A stretch of DNA of 64,000 nt from Liolophura sinensis (taxonomy: Eukaryota; Mollusca; Polyplacophora; Chitonida; Chitonidae). Positions 48,701 to 58,490 of the stretch are shown piece after piece. Position numbers and translations under genes: made by a program. Each line of letters begins with the position of its first letter. The stretch's first letter is position 1. Where the stretch lies: NCBI RefSeq assembly GCF_032854445.1, contig NC_088297.1:7427375-7491374 (forward strand), in the 5' to 3' direction. The notes below the pieces were generated by a model that was not told the DNA's origin, made no database searches, and saw only the letters and a list, made by a program, of their open reading frames with translations.

Positions 48701-51700
48701 TGCTGAAGCATTTCGGTAATGCAGAGAATTATGTACAAAAATGAACTTATTTTCATACTTGTTACGTTTGCAACAAATTTTGAATTTGCTGGATTTCACT
48801 GTATGTAATTGACCTAAGAAAAGCCCAAGACCTTCATTATATCGTGGTCACAATAGTTTTTCAAGAGTACAAATCATTAGACAAAAAGTAGTCTTAATGA
48901 GAAAGAAACCTGAGGATACGTTTAAAGCTCCCGCCCTAAGCCATAAAGTTAACGGGGGGGGGGGGGGGGGGCTAAACATATGGTTTCTTGGTTAGATGTC
49001 ATACTTTTGGTGAGCGTTATGTATTGTATCGTCTACAATGTGTACTCCTTTAAAACTGAAATGCTGTTAATAACTTGAATACCGTTATATGGAACATATT
49101 GACACCAACGATTGAGGGAACGCATTTCTAATGTTTAGTTAAAGGAGAAGAAAACCTAAAAATATGACACTATAGGCTGAAAAGAGCACATTTGTTCTAT
49201 CTGGTGGTGCCTGTTGCATAATTTTGCCATTTTTCCACACCATACACGTAAAGCCTGAAAACGGCAAAGCTGGCATAAATCGCTCAGTCCATCGCGTCCC
49301 CCATCTTTAACACCCTGTAATTTATGCTGGGAATGTGTTGCCTCTCAGCCAATGAGAGTCGTTAAAACTGCCGGCTTGTTCGTGTATACTGGGAACCTAC
49401 GGCCAACATTCCGGTTTCCCGATCGTCAAGCGGAAAACGAACTGTAATGTTCGCTACCTTCTGAGAAGAAGAGTTCTACTGGAAATGTACGAACTGCACT
49501 TCGGTGGTTTCCCACGACAATTCTCCTCCTAACACAGAAGACTTCAGGACTATTTCTCAGACAATATGAAGCCGCCCACAGCGGATTTCGGCGCTGACTT
49601 TATTTATAATTTATCAACTTGAGGTACATATTAGATTTTATTTATGCCATGCGCCTGCGAGGAAAAGCATACTCTTTTCAATGATATTTGATTGATATTT
49701 TAATTTTCTTCTCCTTTAACTCCTTACAGCGTCTTAGAAATTTGAAACTTAAAATAATTTGGCCATTTTGCAACTTTTTTATGTTAAATTAACATTTTTA
49801 TGCATTTTTGTCCCGCATTATCAATGTTAAAATCTTGTAGTCTGACATTATGTTACAAATTAATATCTTGTAATGCACCACTCTCCTTATTTATACTAAA
49901 TATTCCATGTATGTACATTTTGAAATGGAATACGTCTTAACGGTCCATCTTTCTGCAATAAATATAAACGTCTGTTGAAATTCATTGAGAATAAACATAT
50001 CAACCAAACAATCAGCTAAGCAAACCCGCCTAGAAACATAAGGTGGTGTAACATTTTAATATGTTACACCGCCTTAATATGTTACACCCCCCTTAATATG
50101 TTTTAATATGTTGGTATTCATGTTTTAAACACGTTGCAAATGTGAAAATTTAACATTTGGAACATGCTGACATTTTAACATTTGCGTTTTAAAGAAGTAA
50201 AAAGAAATTTAAGAGCGTGGAAAATAAACAATAATATGTATACACGACTGCTAATTCTATTATTATTTACTAGGTGCCTCTCCTGCCTTGATTGGAATCG
50301 CGAACTGTACAACAACAACAACAGAGTTCTTAATGTTTTTCGCAACACCTAAGCTGATCGAGATGTTTGGGCAAACCAAGCTAGTGGCTGTTGGAATTCT
50401 CTCTTACGCCTGTCGATTTCTCATCTTCTCTCTCATCTCCAACCCTTTCTACATATTACCTGTGGAAGTTCTCGAAGGTGAGGGTTTGTTTTCGGAATGA
50501 TCAAAAATAACAGGGACAATGGGTGTTTCTTCCTTCTTGTAATAGCCACTTAGACCCAGGCCAAACTGTTCAGTGTTGTTTCATAATGCAATTCCACTCC
50601 CCCCCCCCACCCCACCCCCCATCAGAAAACCTTATTGCAATTGCAGGAATACTGGAATAGGCTGCTTAGCTGAGGTTTGAATTACTTTAGAGGGAGCAAG
50701 TTCTTCGTTCCATTTTCTCGCTGGCTCAGGTGTGACGATGCTTTGTCAGGTACCCGCCGATTGGGCTTTGTCAGGAACATGCCGAAAGAGGTTTATCAGG
50801 TATATGTCGAAAGATTTTTGTCTGAAACACGCCAAAGGAAGTTGTCAGTCACAGGCCAGAGAAGATTGTCAGGTACATGCCCAAGGACTTCCATCAGGTG
50901 CGTACCGATAAAGGTTTGTCAAGAACCTGCTGAAGGAGGTTGTCAGTTACAGGGCGAAGGAATTTGTCAATTACATGCCAAAGGTTGTCAGGTACCTGCT
51001 AGAGGTTTGTCAGGCACGTGCTGAAGGAGGTTTTCAGTTACAGACGGAAGGAGCTTGATGAGTTACAGACGGATGGAGTTTCGCCAGGTGCATGGTGAAG
51101 GAGGTTTGTCACTCAGGTAACTGCCGAAGAAGGTTTGTCAGGTACATGCCGAAGGCGATTGGTTACTCAGGAATCTGCCGAAATAGGTTTGTCGCGTATA
51201 TGTCAAAGGAGGTTTGTCCGGTACCTGCCGAAATAGATTAGGGAGGTACATGCCGAAATAGATTGGTCAGATGCCTGCCGATGGAGGTTTGTCACTATGG
51301 TACATGTCGAATGAGATTTGTCGTTCATGTACCTGCTATAGGAGGTTTGTCAGGAACATGGCGAAGGAGACTTGTGAGGTACATGCTGAAGGAGATTTGT
51401 CAGGTACATGCCGAAGGAGATTTCTTAGGTGCATGGAGAAAGAGGTTTGTCAGGTACATGCATCCGTCAAAGGCTATGGTATATTTTGAATACACCAGCT
51501 TCGATATATAATTCCCCGTCGACGTAAACTGACCAAATAATTCTAGACTACGACAGTAAAAACTAATCACAAAAGCATATATATTTCTAACGAATAATTG
51601 TATCCACGTTTTATTTACTTCTGTGGAGCTGCTTCGCTGGCGAATGCTTAGAGCGCCCTGTTCAAAGTCATGATAGCTCGGATCAAATGTGAGTTGGGTC

Positions 51701-53822
51701 ATGCCAAAGACTTTTAAAATGGTACTTGTTGCTGCCTTGTGCTCGGCAAGGAAACATGACAGGTTGGCACCCTTTCAGTGTTATGTGACTGCGTGTGGTG
51801 TCATGTATGATATTTTCGAAGTTGTGGCAGCACTTAGGCGGCATGGACGAGCCCTGCCGCAAGAAGACACAGTAACTTTGTACACACCTAATGACTCAGA
51901 AGCAACAGGTCAAGCATCAGTAAATACATGTACCTTTGTGTGGTTTATCGCTGAGGCCACTGGCTAACCGTCACAGATTCCACAGCCTCATACCACAACA
52001 ACCCGTTACACCTAGCTTGAATGAGGACAGCCTTTAGCATCAGCTAACAGGTTGACAGTTTAACGCATGCTGCTTTTACTGCTCAGTAATTTTTCACCGT
52101 GTTATCCTCTCACCCAGTACCCTGAAAAGCGGGTCATTCACGCATTCCAAGTACAAAAAAAAAATACAAAAAGCTCCTATTCTCTCCCAGCCAACTCCCT
52201 GATGTGAACCTAAGGCCTAACTTCCAGGAACTGGATATTCTAATCGGAGAATTAGCTAAAAAATGGTAAATAGCCGATTGCAAATATCGTATATTGATAT
52301 TTATAGACTCCATGTTTAAGTACAAAACATTACAGCACAGAGTGTAAAAGTACAACACTGTAATAGCTGGCAAACGAAATCCCGTCAAAATTGTCAAAAT
52401 ACCTCCGTTTGGGCTCACTCTAACCGTTGAAGTAAATGCTTAAAGAGTAGCAATTTAACCATCTCCTATTTACCCTGACTTAAGCAGAAATAGATACTTT
52501 CCTGCAATTTAAGAATTGGAAATCTCCGGTTTGGAATTGCACAAAACGCTCTTCTATAACCATACTCACACATTTACTAAACATTTGTATGAAATGAATG
52601 GACAGGAACAAGCCGCGCAGAATTACAACAGCGTCAGCACATCCAACCCCCAGATCTGACTGGGGATTGTTATGTACATGTCGTCTATAAAGATACGCTT
52701 CCGGAGCAGTAGATCCAGGGTCAATCCTGGGTCGAGTCACTCTTAAGACCTTAAAAGAGGAAGTTGTAACTTTCTCGCTGGGCGTTCAGCATGAAGGGGA
52801 TAGTGCAACGACTGGTTGACCTGTATCAATATAATGGCGGCTTACTTGCTTTCGCTAAGGCGTCTCAGTGAAGCAGCACTAGATAAAAGAGCGGAGGAAA
52901 TCCGTCCTGCAACATGTGTATTTCCAAGGTAGCAATGAAATGCTATTTTTTTCGTAAAACTGATTTTACATGCTGTTTATAAACTTTCCATTTCCTTTAA
53001 CCTGATGACGTATGAAGATGAAGTGATGATTTTGTTTTATTAGTTGACATATTAAATTCTAGGGTTGGTGATCTCATCACATGTGCTATACGCCGGTGGA
53101 CACTTTTATGGATGAAGGACGGTGGGTGGGTGGGTGGGGGGAGCAGGCGGAATCGAGGGACATTTGACAAGCAGCTGACAAGCTTCCTCGTGTGCAACGT
53201 ACAGAAATACAAACCATATTGGTGGGATGCAAATTGTCTTCTACGAACGCTGGACCGCGCAAACAGGCGCACAATCGTCGACCGGTTCTAGTCACCTAAC
53301 ATGTCCTCTAGCGGTTGAAAAGCAAGCGCATCTAAACATATTCGTTTAAACCACTGTCATTAGAAGAATAACGAGTTAAATCCGCAGTAATTTAAAACCA
53401 AACAAGGTGAAAACCACATCAAGTCTTAACCACACAATTTTCCAGATTCACCTGATGGTGTTAAGCTTACATCAATAATACCGGCAAGCCAGGTCCATAT
53501 TGTTAAATCATAAGTATGCTTATGCGTTGTTTTATTCACATCACCCACCTTTATCTTTACAGGTGTGATGTTTGCGTGCATCTGGAGCTCGCTGGTGTCG
53601 TACCTCAGTAACCAGGTACCGAAGGAGGGTCAGACTCAAGTACAGGGGCTTATCCAGTCCCTTTATATGCTGGGCACGGGGATAGGCTTCCCTCTCAGTG
53701 GAATTTTAACCCAACTCTTTGGGGCACCCGTCATGTTTCAGGTCTTCGCTGTTTTAGCATTGATGACATTTTTCACATTTGTTTTTGCTCAAATACGATC
53801 CACAAATCACTCAACAATGTGA
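30109..53822 (+). CDS. MFSD6: MFSD6-like major facilitator transporter, gene 1 (complete, 5 exons)
   Basis: Five exons (30109-30764, 33207-33357, 47496-47667, 50274-50477, 53563-53822) join in frame to 1443 nt, 480 residues. All introns have GT/AG ends, with phases 2, 0, 1, 1. The N-terminal half has a first helix ending FLPLYFKQIGLSPGQIGTV, then FRPMGGFFGG, typical of the MFS_1_like/MFSD6 family. The C-terminal half has EFLMFFATPKLIEMFG, PVEVLEG, and a final helix region from IQSLYMLGTGIGFPLSG on. A 12-helix plasma-membrane or endomembrane transporter is expected; the substrate is unknown. It starts at the first ATG after an in-frame stop; a second ATG lies 15 bp downstream. It is followed by a same-strand paralogue at 59088. 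AATAAA lies at 54246-54251. The symbol marks family membership, not proven orthology. Confidence 0.88.
33207..33357 (+). CDS. MFSD6: MFSD6-like gene 1, exon 2
   Basis: A 151-bp exon after the acceptor TTTTTGCAG and before CAG/gtgagt. It encodes ISTGLLIYLTVSKEQVCSK and a helix ending NLLNVNNLFQ. Gene 2 exon 2 (60268-60418) has exactly the same length and phase. Confidence 0.9.
33985..34165. repeat. Dispersed repeat D copy
   Basis: Contains TTAAGCCATGGCGCTTGGGA, ACAGTTAGAATAAAACCTTG, GGTTACGTGTGACCATTTGC and GTCGACGCTGCTCTGGTTAT in order, shared with 25800-25935 and in part with 55870-56060 and 46890-46960. It is an old interspersed element of unknown class. Confidence 0.5.
37655..37773. repeat. 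119-bp direct duplicate, first copy
   Basis: Starts AGGTACAAATTGCTAAAAAC and ends CTTCACTGATAATAGTGACA. It is almost identical to 38704-38822, exactly 1049 bp downstream in the same orientation. Confidence 0.9.
38258..38545 (-). mobile_element. SINE family B, head-truncated
   Basis: Plus-strand start GAGTGAGTGAGTGAGTGCTT (the reverse-complement tail), then AAACGTCGTACTGACCAATA and CACTGAGACGACTTACCGAA, ending in TTTCTCTTTTAAAG where the tRNA-like head should begin. It sits between the two 119-bp duplicates. Confidence 0.8.
38704..38822. repeat. 119-bp direct duplicate, second copy
   Basis: Near-identical to 37655-37773. Sequence before it (TTGTTAAGGT near 38600) also echoes the region before the first copy, so the original duplicated block may have been larger. 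Confidence 0.9.
40140..40360 (+). pseudogene. LINE (Jockey-like) reverse transcriptase fragment
   Basis: Encodes AKPGKDHTDPSNYCPIALIS, then KTMERLANNNFVWFLE and IQCGFHQG. These are the early RT motifs (PKPGKD, YRPI-LTS, K--E, QSGFR-G) of Jockey/CR1-type non-LTR retrotransposons. The frame stops right after the GFHQG motif and the rest is missing. It lies in intron 2 of MFSD6-like gene 1, in gene orientation. Confidence 0.8.
40456..40652 (+). mobile_element. SINE family C, near full length
   Basis: Head GGCCCGGTGTCAGTATAATG, body GGTGTCATGTCTGGTGTCTT, GCAGCACTnTTGGCnGC-like and CACAAGAAGACACAG segments. The tail is ACGTAAAACCCCAAGCATTC, as in family B. Two relatives lie at 28160-28305 and 51765-51900. 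Confidence 0.7.
41911..42025. repeat. 51-bp tandem repeat, two copies plus part
   Basis: AAAAGCTCCTGATTGTCCTG recurs at 41911 and 41962 with nearly identical following sequence, and a third partial start (AAAAGGTCC) at 42013. The unit is 17 codons long, which keeps a frame open, but no exon is supported. Confidence 0.85.
43150..43300 (-). mobile_element. SINE family A, internally deleted
   Basis: Minus-strand copy with TTTGGTGTTTCACGTCGGAC, a duplicated CTATCTCACTTATA segment, and GGCCATCCGCAGGTTGCTGG. The middle CATAATGCTGG part is missing. Confidence 0.65.
44431..45900 (+). mobile_element. Tc1/mariner-type DNA transposon, inactive
   Basis: A 1470-bp element with terminal inverted repeats of about 27 bp (44431-44457 and 45874-45900, core CTACCGGGCAAAAGAAACGT). 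It is flanked by TA at 44429-44430 and 45901-45902, the target duplication of this superfamily. It carries one broken transposase. It is inserted in intron 2 of MFSD6-like gene 1 in the same orientation. Confidence 0.93.
44704..45708 (+). pseudogene. Tc1-like transposase, broken
   Basis: Residues 1-243 read from MPRLTQAERDRATGMADMGA. They contain a helix-turn-helix (HHIARTFNCSQATISRLL), a GRPR-like linker (RPRSGRPG), a second DNA-binding region and the start of the catalytic core. The first catalytic aspartate in the usual F(S/T)DES is glutamate here (FTEES). At about 45420-45475 a deletion removes the DNA segment for the second aspartate (the DNARPH region) and shifts frame, and GTTGATGTCC is duplicated beside it. 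The final part (45451-45708) keeps SPDMNPLEHLWD with the third acidic residue. The protein cannot be catalytic as it stands. Confidence 0.92.
46208..46276 (+). mobile_element. SINE family A, tRNA-like head only
   Basis: GGGATTCCCGTGGCTCAGTG, then a box-A-like TAGC-N-GTTGG derivative and CTCAAAGCTCGTGGTC. It looks like the head of family A without body. A decayed tRNA gene is the alternative. Confidence 0.4.
46921..47427 (+). repeat. 45-bp minisatellite just upstream of exon 3
   Basis: About 11 units of 45 bp, for example GTCGTCACTGCTCTGGTTTA, then CTCTCTATGCTGCAGTGTTT and ATACT. As 45 is 15 codons, repeated hydrophobic reading frames appear (theme LLWFTLCAAVFILSS), but they are shared by several frames and are not taken as coding. 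The array ends about 70 bp before the exon 3 acceptor of MFSD6-like gene 1. The unit matches the end of dispersed repeat D. Confidence 0.93.
47496..47667 (+). CDS. MFSD6: MFSD6-like gene 1, exon 3
   Basis: Acceptor CAACTTCAG, then GTFKEDDDSLCNKMMSHSDF, and a helix WLLVLLGRSVFYAVTQGFLNWHL cut by the donor AACATAG/gtaagc. The phases match the neighbouring exons. It aligns with gene 2 exon 3 (62853-63021), which is one codon shorter near its start. Confidence 0.9.
47930..48065. repeat. Dispersed repeat F copy
   Basis: Contains GGACGTTCCAAATCGATACA, then CCCAAAACAATCTAAAACAC and AATAAAGCTGGTAACAC. The same blocks in order are at 54660-54835 (GGGCGTTCCAACTCAATGTG, AATAAAGCGGGTAACAC). Class unknown. 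Confidence 0.5.
49139..49719. mobile_element. MITE flanked by TTAA
   Basis: About 580 bp with inverted ends AGGAGAAGAAAA (49143-49154) and TTTTCTTCTCCT (49704-49715), imperfectly extended inward to about 24 bp. It is bounded on both sides by TTAA (49139-49142, 49716-49719). TTAA is the target duplication of piggyBac-like elements, although piggyBac ends usually start with C. No transposase is present. Confidence 0.75.
50274..50477 (+). CDS. MFSD6: MFSD6-like gene 1, exon 4
   Basis: A 204-bp exon after TTATTTACTAG, ending GAAG/gtgagg. It encodes ASPALIGIANCTTTTTEFLM, PKLIEMFGQTKLVAVGI and a helix to ILPVEVLEG. Gene 2 exon 4 (63674-63877) is the same length and phase. Confidence 0.92.
50735..51462 (+). 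repeat. Degenerate ~25-bp minisatellite
   Basis: Around 28 diverged units of the type CCGAAGGAGGTTTGTCAGGT plus ACATG, with insertions such as TTACTCAGGAA. It starts about 260 bp after exon 4 of gene 1. Repetitive open frames across it are by-products. Confidence 0.85.
51765..51900 (+). mobile_element. SINE family C, 5' part
   Basis: Diverged head TGGCACCCTTTCAGTGTTAT, then GTGTGGTGTCATGTATGATA, CGCAAGAAGACACAGTAACT and CCTAATGACTC, aligning with 40456-40590. The 3' tail is missing. Confidence 0.55.
52690..52917 (+). mobile_element. SINE family B, tail-truncated
   Basis: Contains the box-B region AGATCCAGGGTCAATCCTGG, AAAAGAGGAAGTTGTAACTT, GTGCAACGACTGGTTGACCT and GATAAAAGAGCGGAGGAAAT. It stops before the CACTCA tail. 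Confidence 0.8.
53563..53822 (+). CDS. MFSD6: MFSD6-like gene 1, exon 5 (terminal)
   Basis: Acceptor TTATCTTTACAG, then a 260-bp exon including the TGA stop. It encodes VMFACIWSSLVSYLSNQVP, VQGLIQSLYMLGTGIGFPLS and a last helix, with a short polar tail. The GL-QSLY-GLG type segment is characteristic of the MFSD6 family C-terminus. Confidence 0.92.
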
Positions 53823-54659
53823 AGTGCTGTTTACATTGGTTTATGGATGACAATCTTGCAATTTTAACTGTAGCACAGATGGCTATTGTAACATGTCATA
53901 AGAGCGCATATTGAAGGCATATTTATGTGCTTATTTTGACAAAGTCTTGTTATTTACCCGGTCGTCAAAGGCACACAATACATGTATTTATAAATTTAAT
54001 AGCAATATATTTGCACCGGTACGTCTTTCGTAGGTCTATATTTAGAAATCCACGAATGCTTATTTGTTTTCTATGTACGAAATTAAAACATTCGACATAG
54101 ATGGACTCCAGATAGTAATGTCACCACACCATATATGAGTTACATTAAACTGAGCACTATATGAAATACCATGTAATGTTAGCTGGCTACAATTAATTTC
54201 ACGCATTCTTGTTTAAAATTCTAAAGTAGCAGCACTCACTCTAAGAATAAAAAATATTGAAAAATGCGATGGGTGTAATGCAATGCTTTCTTCTCTAGCC
54301 AAGCGTTAAAATTGCTGCAAACGGACGACATATTAGACCTCAAAGCCGGTCACACCACTCACACAACTTCGCTGAAATTAAGAGCCGTGAGACAACTTTT
54401 TCTGATGTGAAGGTACTTATGTCTGTATGCTGTGTACCCATCTGTTAAATAAATGCTTATCAGTTCAGAAGCCACAGCTTAAATGAGTTGCAAGCTTCCG
54501 TAAGTAAATTTTTAAAAATTCCGGGCGCAGACCAAACTACGGTGAGAGTTTTCCGCATACTACATGAAGGACTGGGTGAAGCTAGTTGCAAAATCCACGG
54601 CTGGTACATGTTGACTTAAAAGGCATGTGCAGAATGAGTCATATGTGGCATGAACAAAA

Positions 54660-54835
54660 CAGGATGGTCATTTATAAGAGTCATGTCCAACATTCGCATA
54701 CCATTCGTAGTCCGTAAAGGGCGTTCCAACTCAATGTGCGCAAGATCCATTTCCAAAACAACGTTTAACACTAGCTCCCAAAGACAAAGGTATGTAAGAA
54801 ATTATACAAATAGGAAATAAAGCGGGTAACACACA
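54660..54835. repeat. Dispersed repeat F copy
   Basis: Partner of 47930-48065. Shared words are GGGCGTTCCAACTCAATGTG, CCAAAACAACGTTTAACACT and AATAAAGCGGGTAACAC in the same order. Confidence 0.5.
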
Positions 54836-55149
54836 AGAAAGAAGCGGCCATCAATTTCCAATGAAGCCGAGCGGACAGTGGATATTCCAGGCATGAATTC
54901 CATATCAAAGTTCAAATTCATGGTCCATGAATGAGTTCCAGGTCAAATAACATGCCTATGATGTAACGTTACAATTCGGTGGATGATTCGTCTCGATTCT
55001 ACTTTTAGTGTTTTTAAATGTTTTCGGCATGAAACTATTCTCTAGTCTGTGTTATAAAAGTCCATACTAACTGCACGAACTTTTGAATGTGTATGTGACT
55101 GAACGGATTAAATCAACAAGAAAGGCCAACATTATAATATATAAGACAC

Positions 55150-55475
55150 ACTGTCAGAGGTTCGTGCACAAATTTACTGCACAGGTCTTTGATAATGCAA
55201 ATCGCGAACAGCATTTAGCAATCCATATACTATGGGTAGCAACTGTAATTCTGTGATTGGGTGAAGAAATATTGATCTATGAGGTAAAAAAAACTTCGTT
55301 GAACTATGTAAATCGCTACAGACGATTGGGTATCTGTGTACTATAGGTGGCAACTGCAACCCTATGACTGGTCAAAAACTTTAACCAAACAGGACACCGC
55401 CACTACCACCAACAGTATCTGATCACCTTTTTACAATACCTCTTCTTACATCGTAAGGCGAGCTAAAAATAAAAA
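55150..55475. repeat. Dispersed repeat E copy
   Basis: Matches 27600-27905 and 9886-9990 in GTAGCAACTGTAATTC-like, ACTTTAACCAAACAGGACAC, TTACAATACCTCTTCTTACA and GGCGAGCTAAAAATA segments. Confidence 0.5.
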
Positions 55476-55869
55476 CACAGAGAAAAAAATATGTTTTATC
55501 TATCATTTGAAACTATGCGGATAGCAGCATGGGTGACCACATCCTGCGTGTTTGTTACGCATTACGACGTGGTGCCATGCCTACATAGGTAATGTGTACA
55601 AACACATGCCGTTTAGATGATTCACACTCCGCTGTAAGTAATATGCCGACAGACAGCTCATAACACTACAAATCGTTTGCCAGGTATATTTCTACTCTAT
55701 GCTGTAGCCTCTTAAATTTTATTCCTGTACTAACCATGATGCTTTTAGTATTCTATTAATGTGTTTGTATATTACATGTGATGGCGATACAGTATTTTTA
55801 ATAAACCATTCTAAACCACTGAGGTGTAATATTATTGCAATTAACATCACTGCATATTTTTAAAACTAT

Positions 55870-56060
55870 TTCGGCTTAAGCCATGATCTTAGGGAGCGTG
55901 AAATTACTACTAATTATGCATTTACATGAGCAGTTTAAAAAAAAGACTGACAAATTAACAACTGACCGTTTTTTCACCTGTTATTTGTGATTATTTTTCA
56001 ACTATCACATTTTTTTTGCTGCTCCAATTTTGCTGTCTAGGCTGCACTTTTTATATCGTG
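55870..56060. repeat. Dispersed repeat D copy, weak
   Basis: GGCTTAAGCCATGATCTTAG, then AAATTACTACTAATTATGCA and TTCAACTATCACATTTTTTT follow the order seen at 33985-34165, with many changes. Confidence 0.35.
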
Positions 56061-57591
56061 TGCACTGGAGTCCCAAAATGGCATTTCTTTTGACATATTT
56101 GGGAAAGCACAGTCCGGTGTGACTGGTGAAGGTGTCATGTGTGACATGATGTGTAAGTGTGACACTACATCTTGGTCTTGTACGTTTATATTATGCAAAT
56201 AGTGCATGCTGTGGGTAGAGATTTTAGGAATTGTCAGCTCGAGAGGTGTTATGTTCAATGAGGGTGAATACAGGGTCGAGTATTACTTCTCAATCAAGAA
56301 CTAACAGTTCCTTATATCCCATCATACAGCACGCACCATATCTTTTATTACACCGAAAAGAGTTATACTTTAAATCGCAGAATTCGTATGCCGATAACAG
56401 AGGTATTACCTCAGTCTGGTTGTTTACCTTTCAGACAAGCAGGCTTCAGAGCTCATAGAGGGAAACAATTGGTGTGCAATAAAGGTACGTGATCATTGAA
56501 TATTAAGGCGTGATCGCTGGCTGTTGTCTGGTGAACGTGGAACGTTACGCTATATTCCTTGGGCTCGTGATCGTTGCACATAATGGTTTGCGAAATATCA
56601 TTTGACCGAGAGTCACCCTATGAGGTATAATAAATTCTTTATTATGACGCCTTTTCGTACCATCTTGTTACATATATGTATAGACGTACACCGGCCCTTG
56701 AAATATTAATAAATTATCGAAATCAAATCTCTGCGATTCTGTGATTAGACTTTCAAATTCCTTATTCTTGGTCCTGAACGTTGTCACTTTTAGGAGTTAG
56801 AGTCGAAACGTTCTCCCTCTATGGTGCGTCGCCTTCAAACAATGGAGTCTTCGTCTTTGGCTGCAAAGGTCATCCTGTGGAATACGAAATGTTAGATCTG
56901 CTTCGTCTAGTATAAGGTAGAATTTATTCGCCGAATGTCGCCAAAATCTTGCCTCGGTCCAGCTAGGCTATCTGTTAAACCAGAACTTTCGGAGCCTTTG
57001 AACTAGTAAGTAATTTGTACTTATTTATCATCTGCGGCTATCTGAATACCCGAGTGCTTTGAGAGCCCATACAGCCCCAAGTGTTTAACCCACGGTACTG
57101 GGATAGTAGTTCTGTGAATTGTGATACACTTTGAAGAGAGTCAATACCGCTAAATTGTCTGTGAAATCAAAGATAATACATTGCCCAGCAAGCTGACTAT
57201 TGCCCCACATCGACAGTGATAGAAATAAACCATACTGGTGTGGTGCCACAGCGAGAGTATTGCCACCGTCTCTTAGTAACAGCGCTTGGCAAGAAAGGAA
57301 AGACAGAAGGCGGAATTCTTTCTCCATGCTATCATACCAAAACAACATTTGCTGTTTTCTAAGGTGTGTGATGATTTAGCGATGATGGCAGACACCGACG
57401 AATGGCAAATTAAGTTAAAGGAAACAACAACGATGATTTGAGGATCTGTGTCTCCTGTTTGAACACACTAATCTCTCTGTCAGTTCAGTGTGTTACCATG
57501 ACAGTTACGTATACCACAGCTGGAAAATCTGCGCACGTTTGTTAATGTTTTAATTACACCATTTTTTAATTAAACGCTTCTTGACATGATT

Positions 57592-57768
57592 CCAGCTGGT
57601 TTCCTCTCCGGCCATAAGTGGGAAGGTGTGTCAGCAGCCTGCGGATGGTCGTGGGTTTCCCCCTGGCTCTGCCCGGATTCCTCTCACCATAATGCTGGCC
57701 GCGGTCGTATAAGTCAAATATTTCTGAGCACGGCGTAAAACACCAAAGAAATAAATAGATAAATATTT
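57592..57768 (+). mobile_element. SINE family A, 5'-truncated
   Basis: Starts at GCTGGTTTCCTCTCCGGCCA and continues through GCGGATGGTCGTGGGTTTCC and CATAATGCTGGCCGCGGTCG to an ATAAATAGATAAATA tail. Confidence 0.82.
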
Positions 57769-57939
57769 AAATAAAGCGATAATGAAGACTAGTCCTGTAA
57801 TAAATGCAGTACTCTATCGGGTTGGCATAAAAATGGGCCGTACTTTGATGCTCCATTGCTCCATTCTCCTTTGTTCAAACCCTTTCACACTTTCAAATGA
57901 TTTGTTGAAATGTTTGCAATATGTTGTTATTTCGGCGAG

Positions 57940-58192
57940 GGAACTTCCGTGGTCGAGGGGGTTAGCACGCCAGCGCGACGCAATGACCCGGGAGTCTCTC
58001 ACCAACTCCTCCGCTGTGAGTTCAAGTCCAGTTCATGCTGGCTTACTCTCCGGTCGTACTTGGGAAGGTCGTGGGTTTCCCCCAGGCTCTGGCCTGTTTC
58101 TTCCCACAATACTACTGGCCGCCGTCGTATAAGAGAAATATTCTTGAGTACCGCGCAGAACACCATTCAAAGAAATAAAATAGATAAATTAT
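57940..58192 (+). mobile_element. SINE family A
   Basis: Contains the tRNA-like head (CCGTGGTCGAGGGGGTTAGC; box B GAGTTCAAGTCC), the body ACTGGCCGCCGTCGTATAAG and an AAATAAAATAGATAAA tail. A stretch between GGGAAGG and TCGTGGG is deleted. Confidence 0.85.
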
Positions 58193-58255
58193 TTCGGCGA
58201 TCTGAAACTAAGATTATTTAAGAAAAATTTATTTTAAGACATAATTTTACAAGCC

Positions 58256-58490
58256 AGTCTAATAGATTGGCCAACTCAGTCCAGCAGTACAGTCTAATAG
58301 ATTGTCCAACCCAGTCCAGCAGTACAGTCTAATAGATTGTCCAACCCAGTCCAACTGTACAATGTAATAGATTGGCCAACTCAGTCCAGCAGTACAGTCT
58401 AATAGATTGTCCAACCCAGTCCAGCAGTACAATGTAATAGATTGGCCAACTCAGTCCAGCAGTATAGTCTAACAGTCTGGCCAGTTCAGA
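58256..58490 (+). repeat. 35-bp minisatellite, seven units
   Basis: Units start at 58256, 58291, 58326, 58361, 58396, 58431 and 58466, with core CTAATAGATTGGCCAACTCA then GTCCAGCAGTAC. Variants GGCCAACT and GTCCAACC are interspersed. It lies about 600 bp upstream of the start codon of gene 2. Confidence 0.92.

Larger units (their letters stand above)
47668..50273 (+). other. Intron 3 of MFSD6-like gene 1
   Basis: Contains a dispersed repeat F copy (47930-48065), a run of 16 G (48956-48971) and a TTAA-flanked MITE (49139-49719). Near 50045-50110 the words TGTTACACCGCCTTAATATG recur in a short imperfect tandem. No gene was seen. Confidence 0.6.
50478..53562 (+). other. Intron 4 of MFSD6-like gene 1
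   Basis: Holds a degenerate 25-bp minisatellite (50735-51462), a SINE C fragment (51765-51900), a SINE B copy (52690-52917) and an old repeat at 53140-53300 that resembles 57170-57260 (AAATACAAACCATATTGGTG). No gene was seen. Confidence 0.6.
53823..57591. other. Intergenic region between the two transporter genes
   Basis: Gene 1 3' end (AATAAA at 54246-54251), then repeat F (54660-54835), repeat E (55150-55475) and weak repeat D (55870-56060). No gene, RNA or other mobile element was recognised. Confidence 0.45.
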
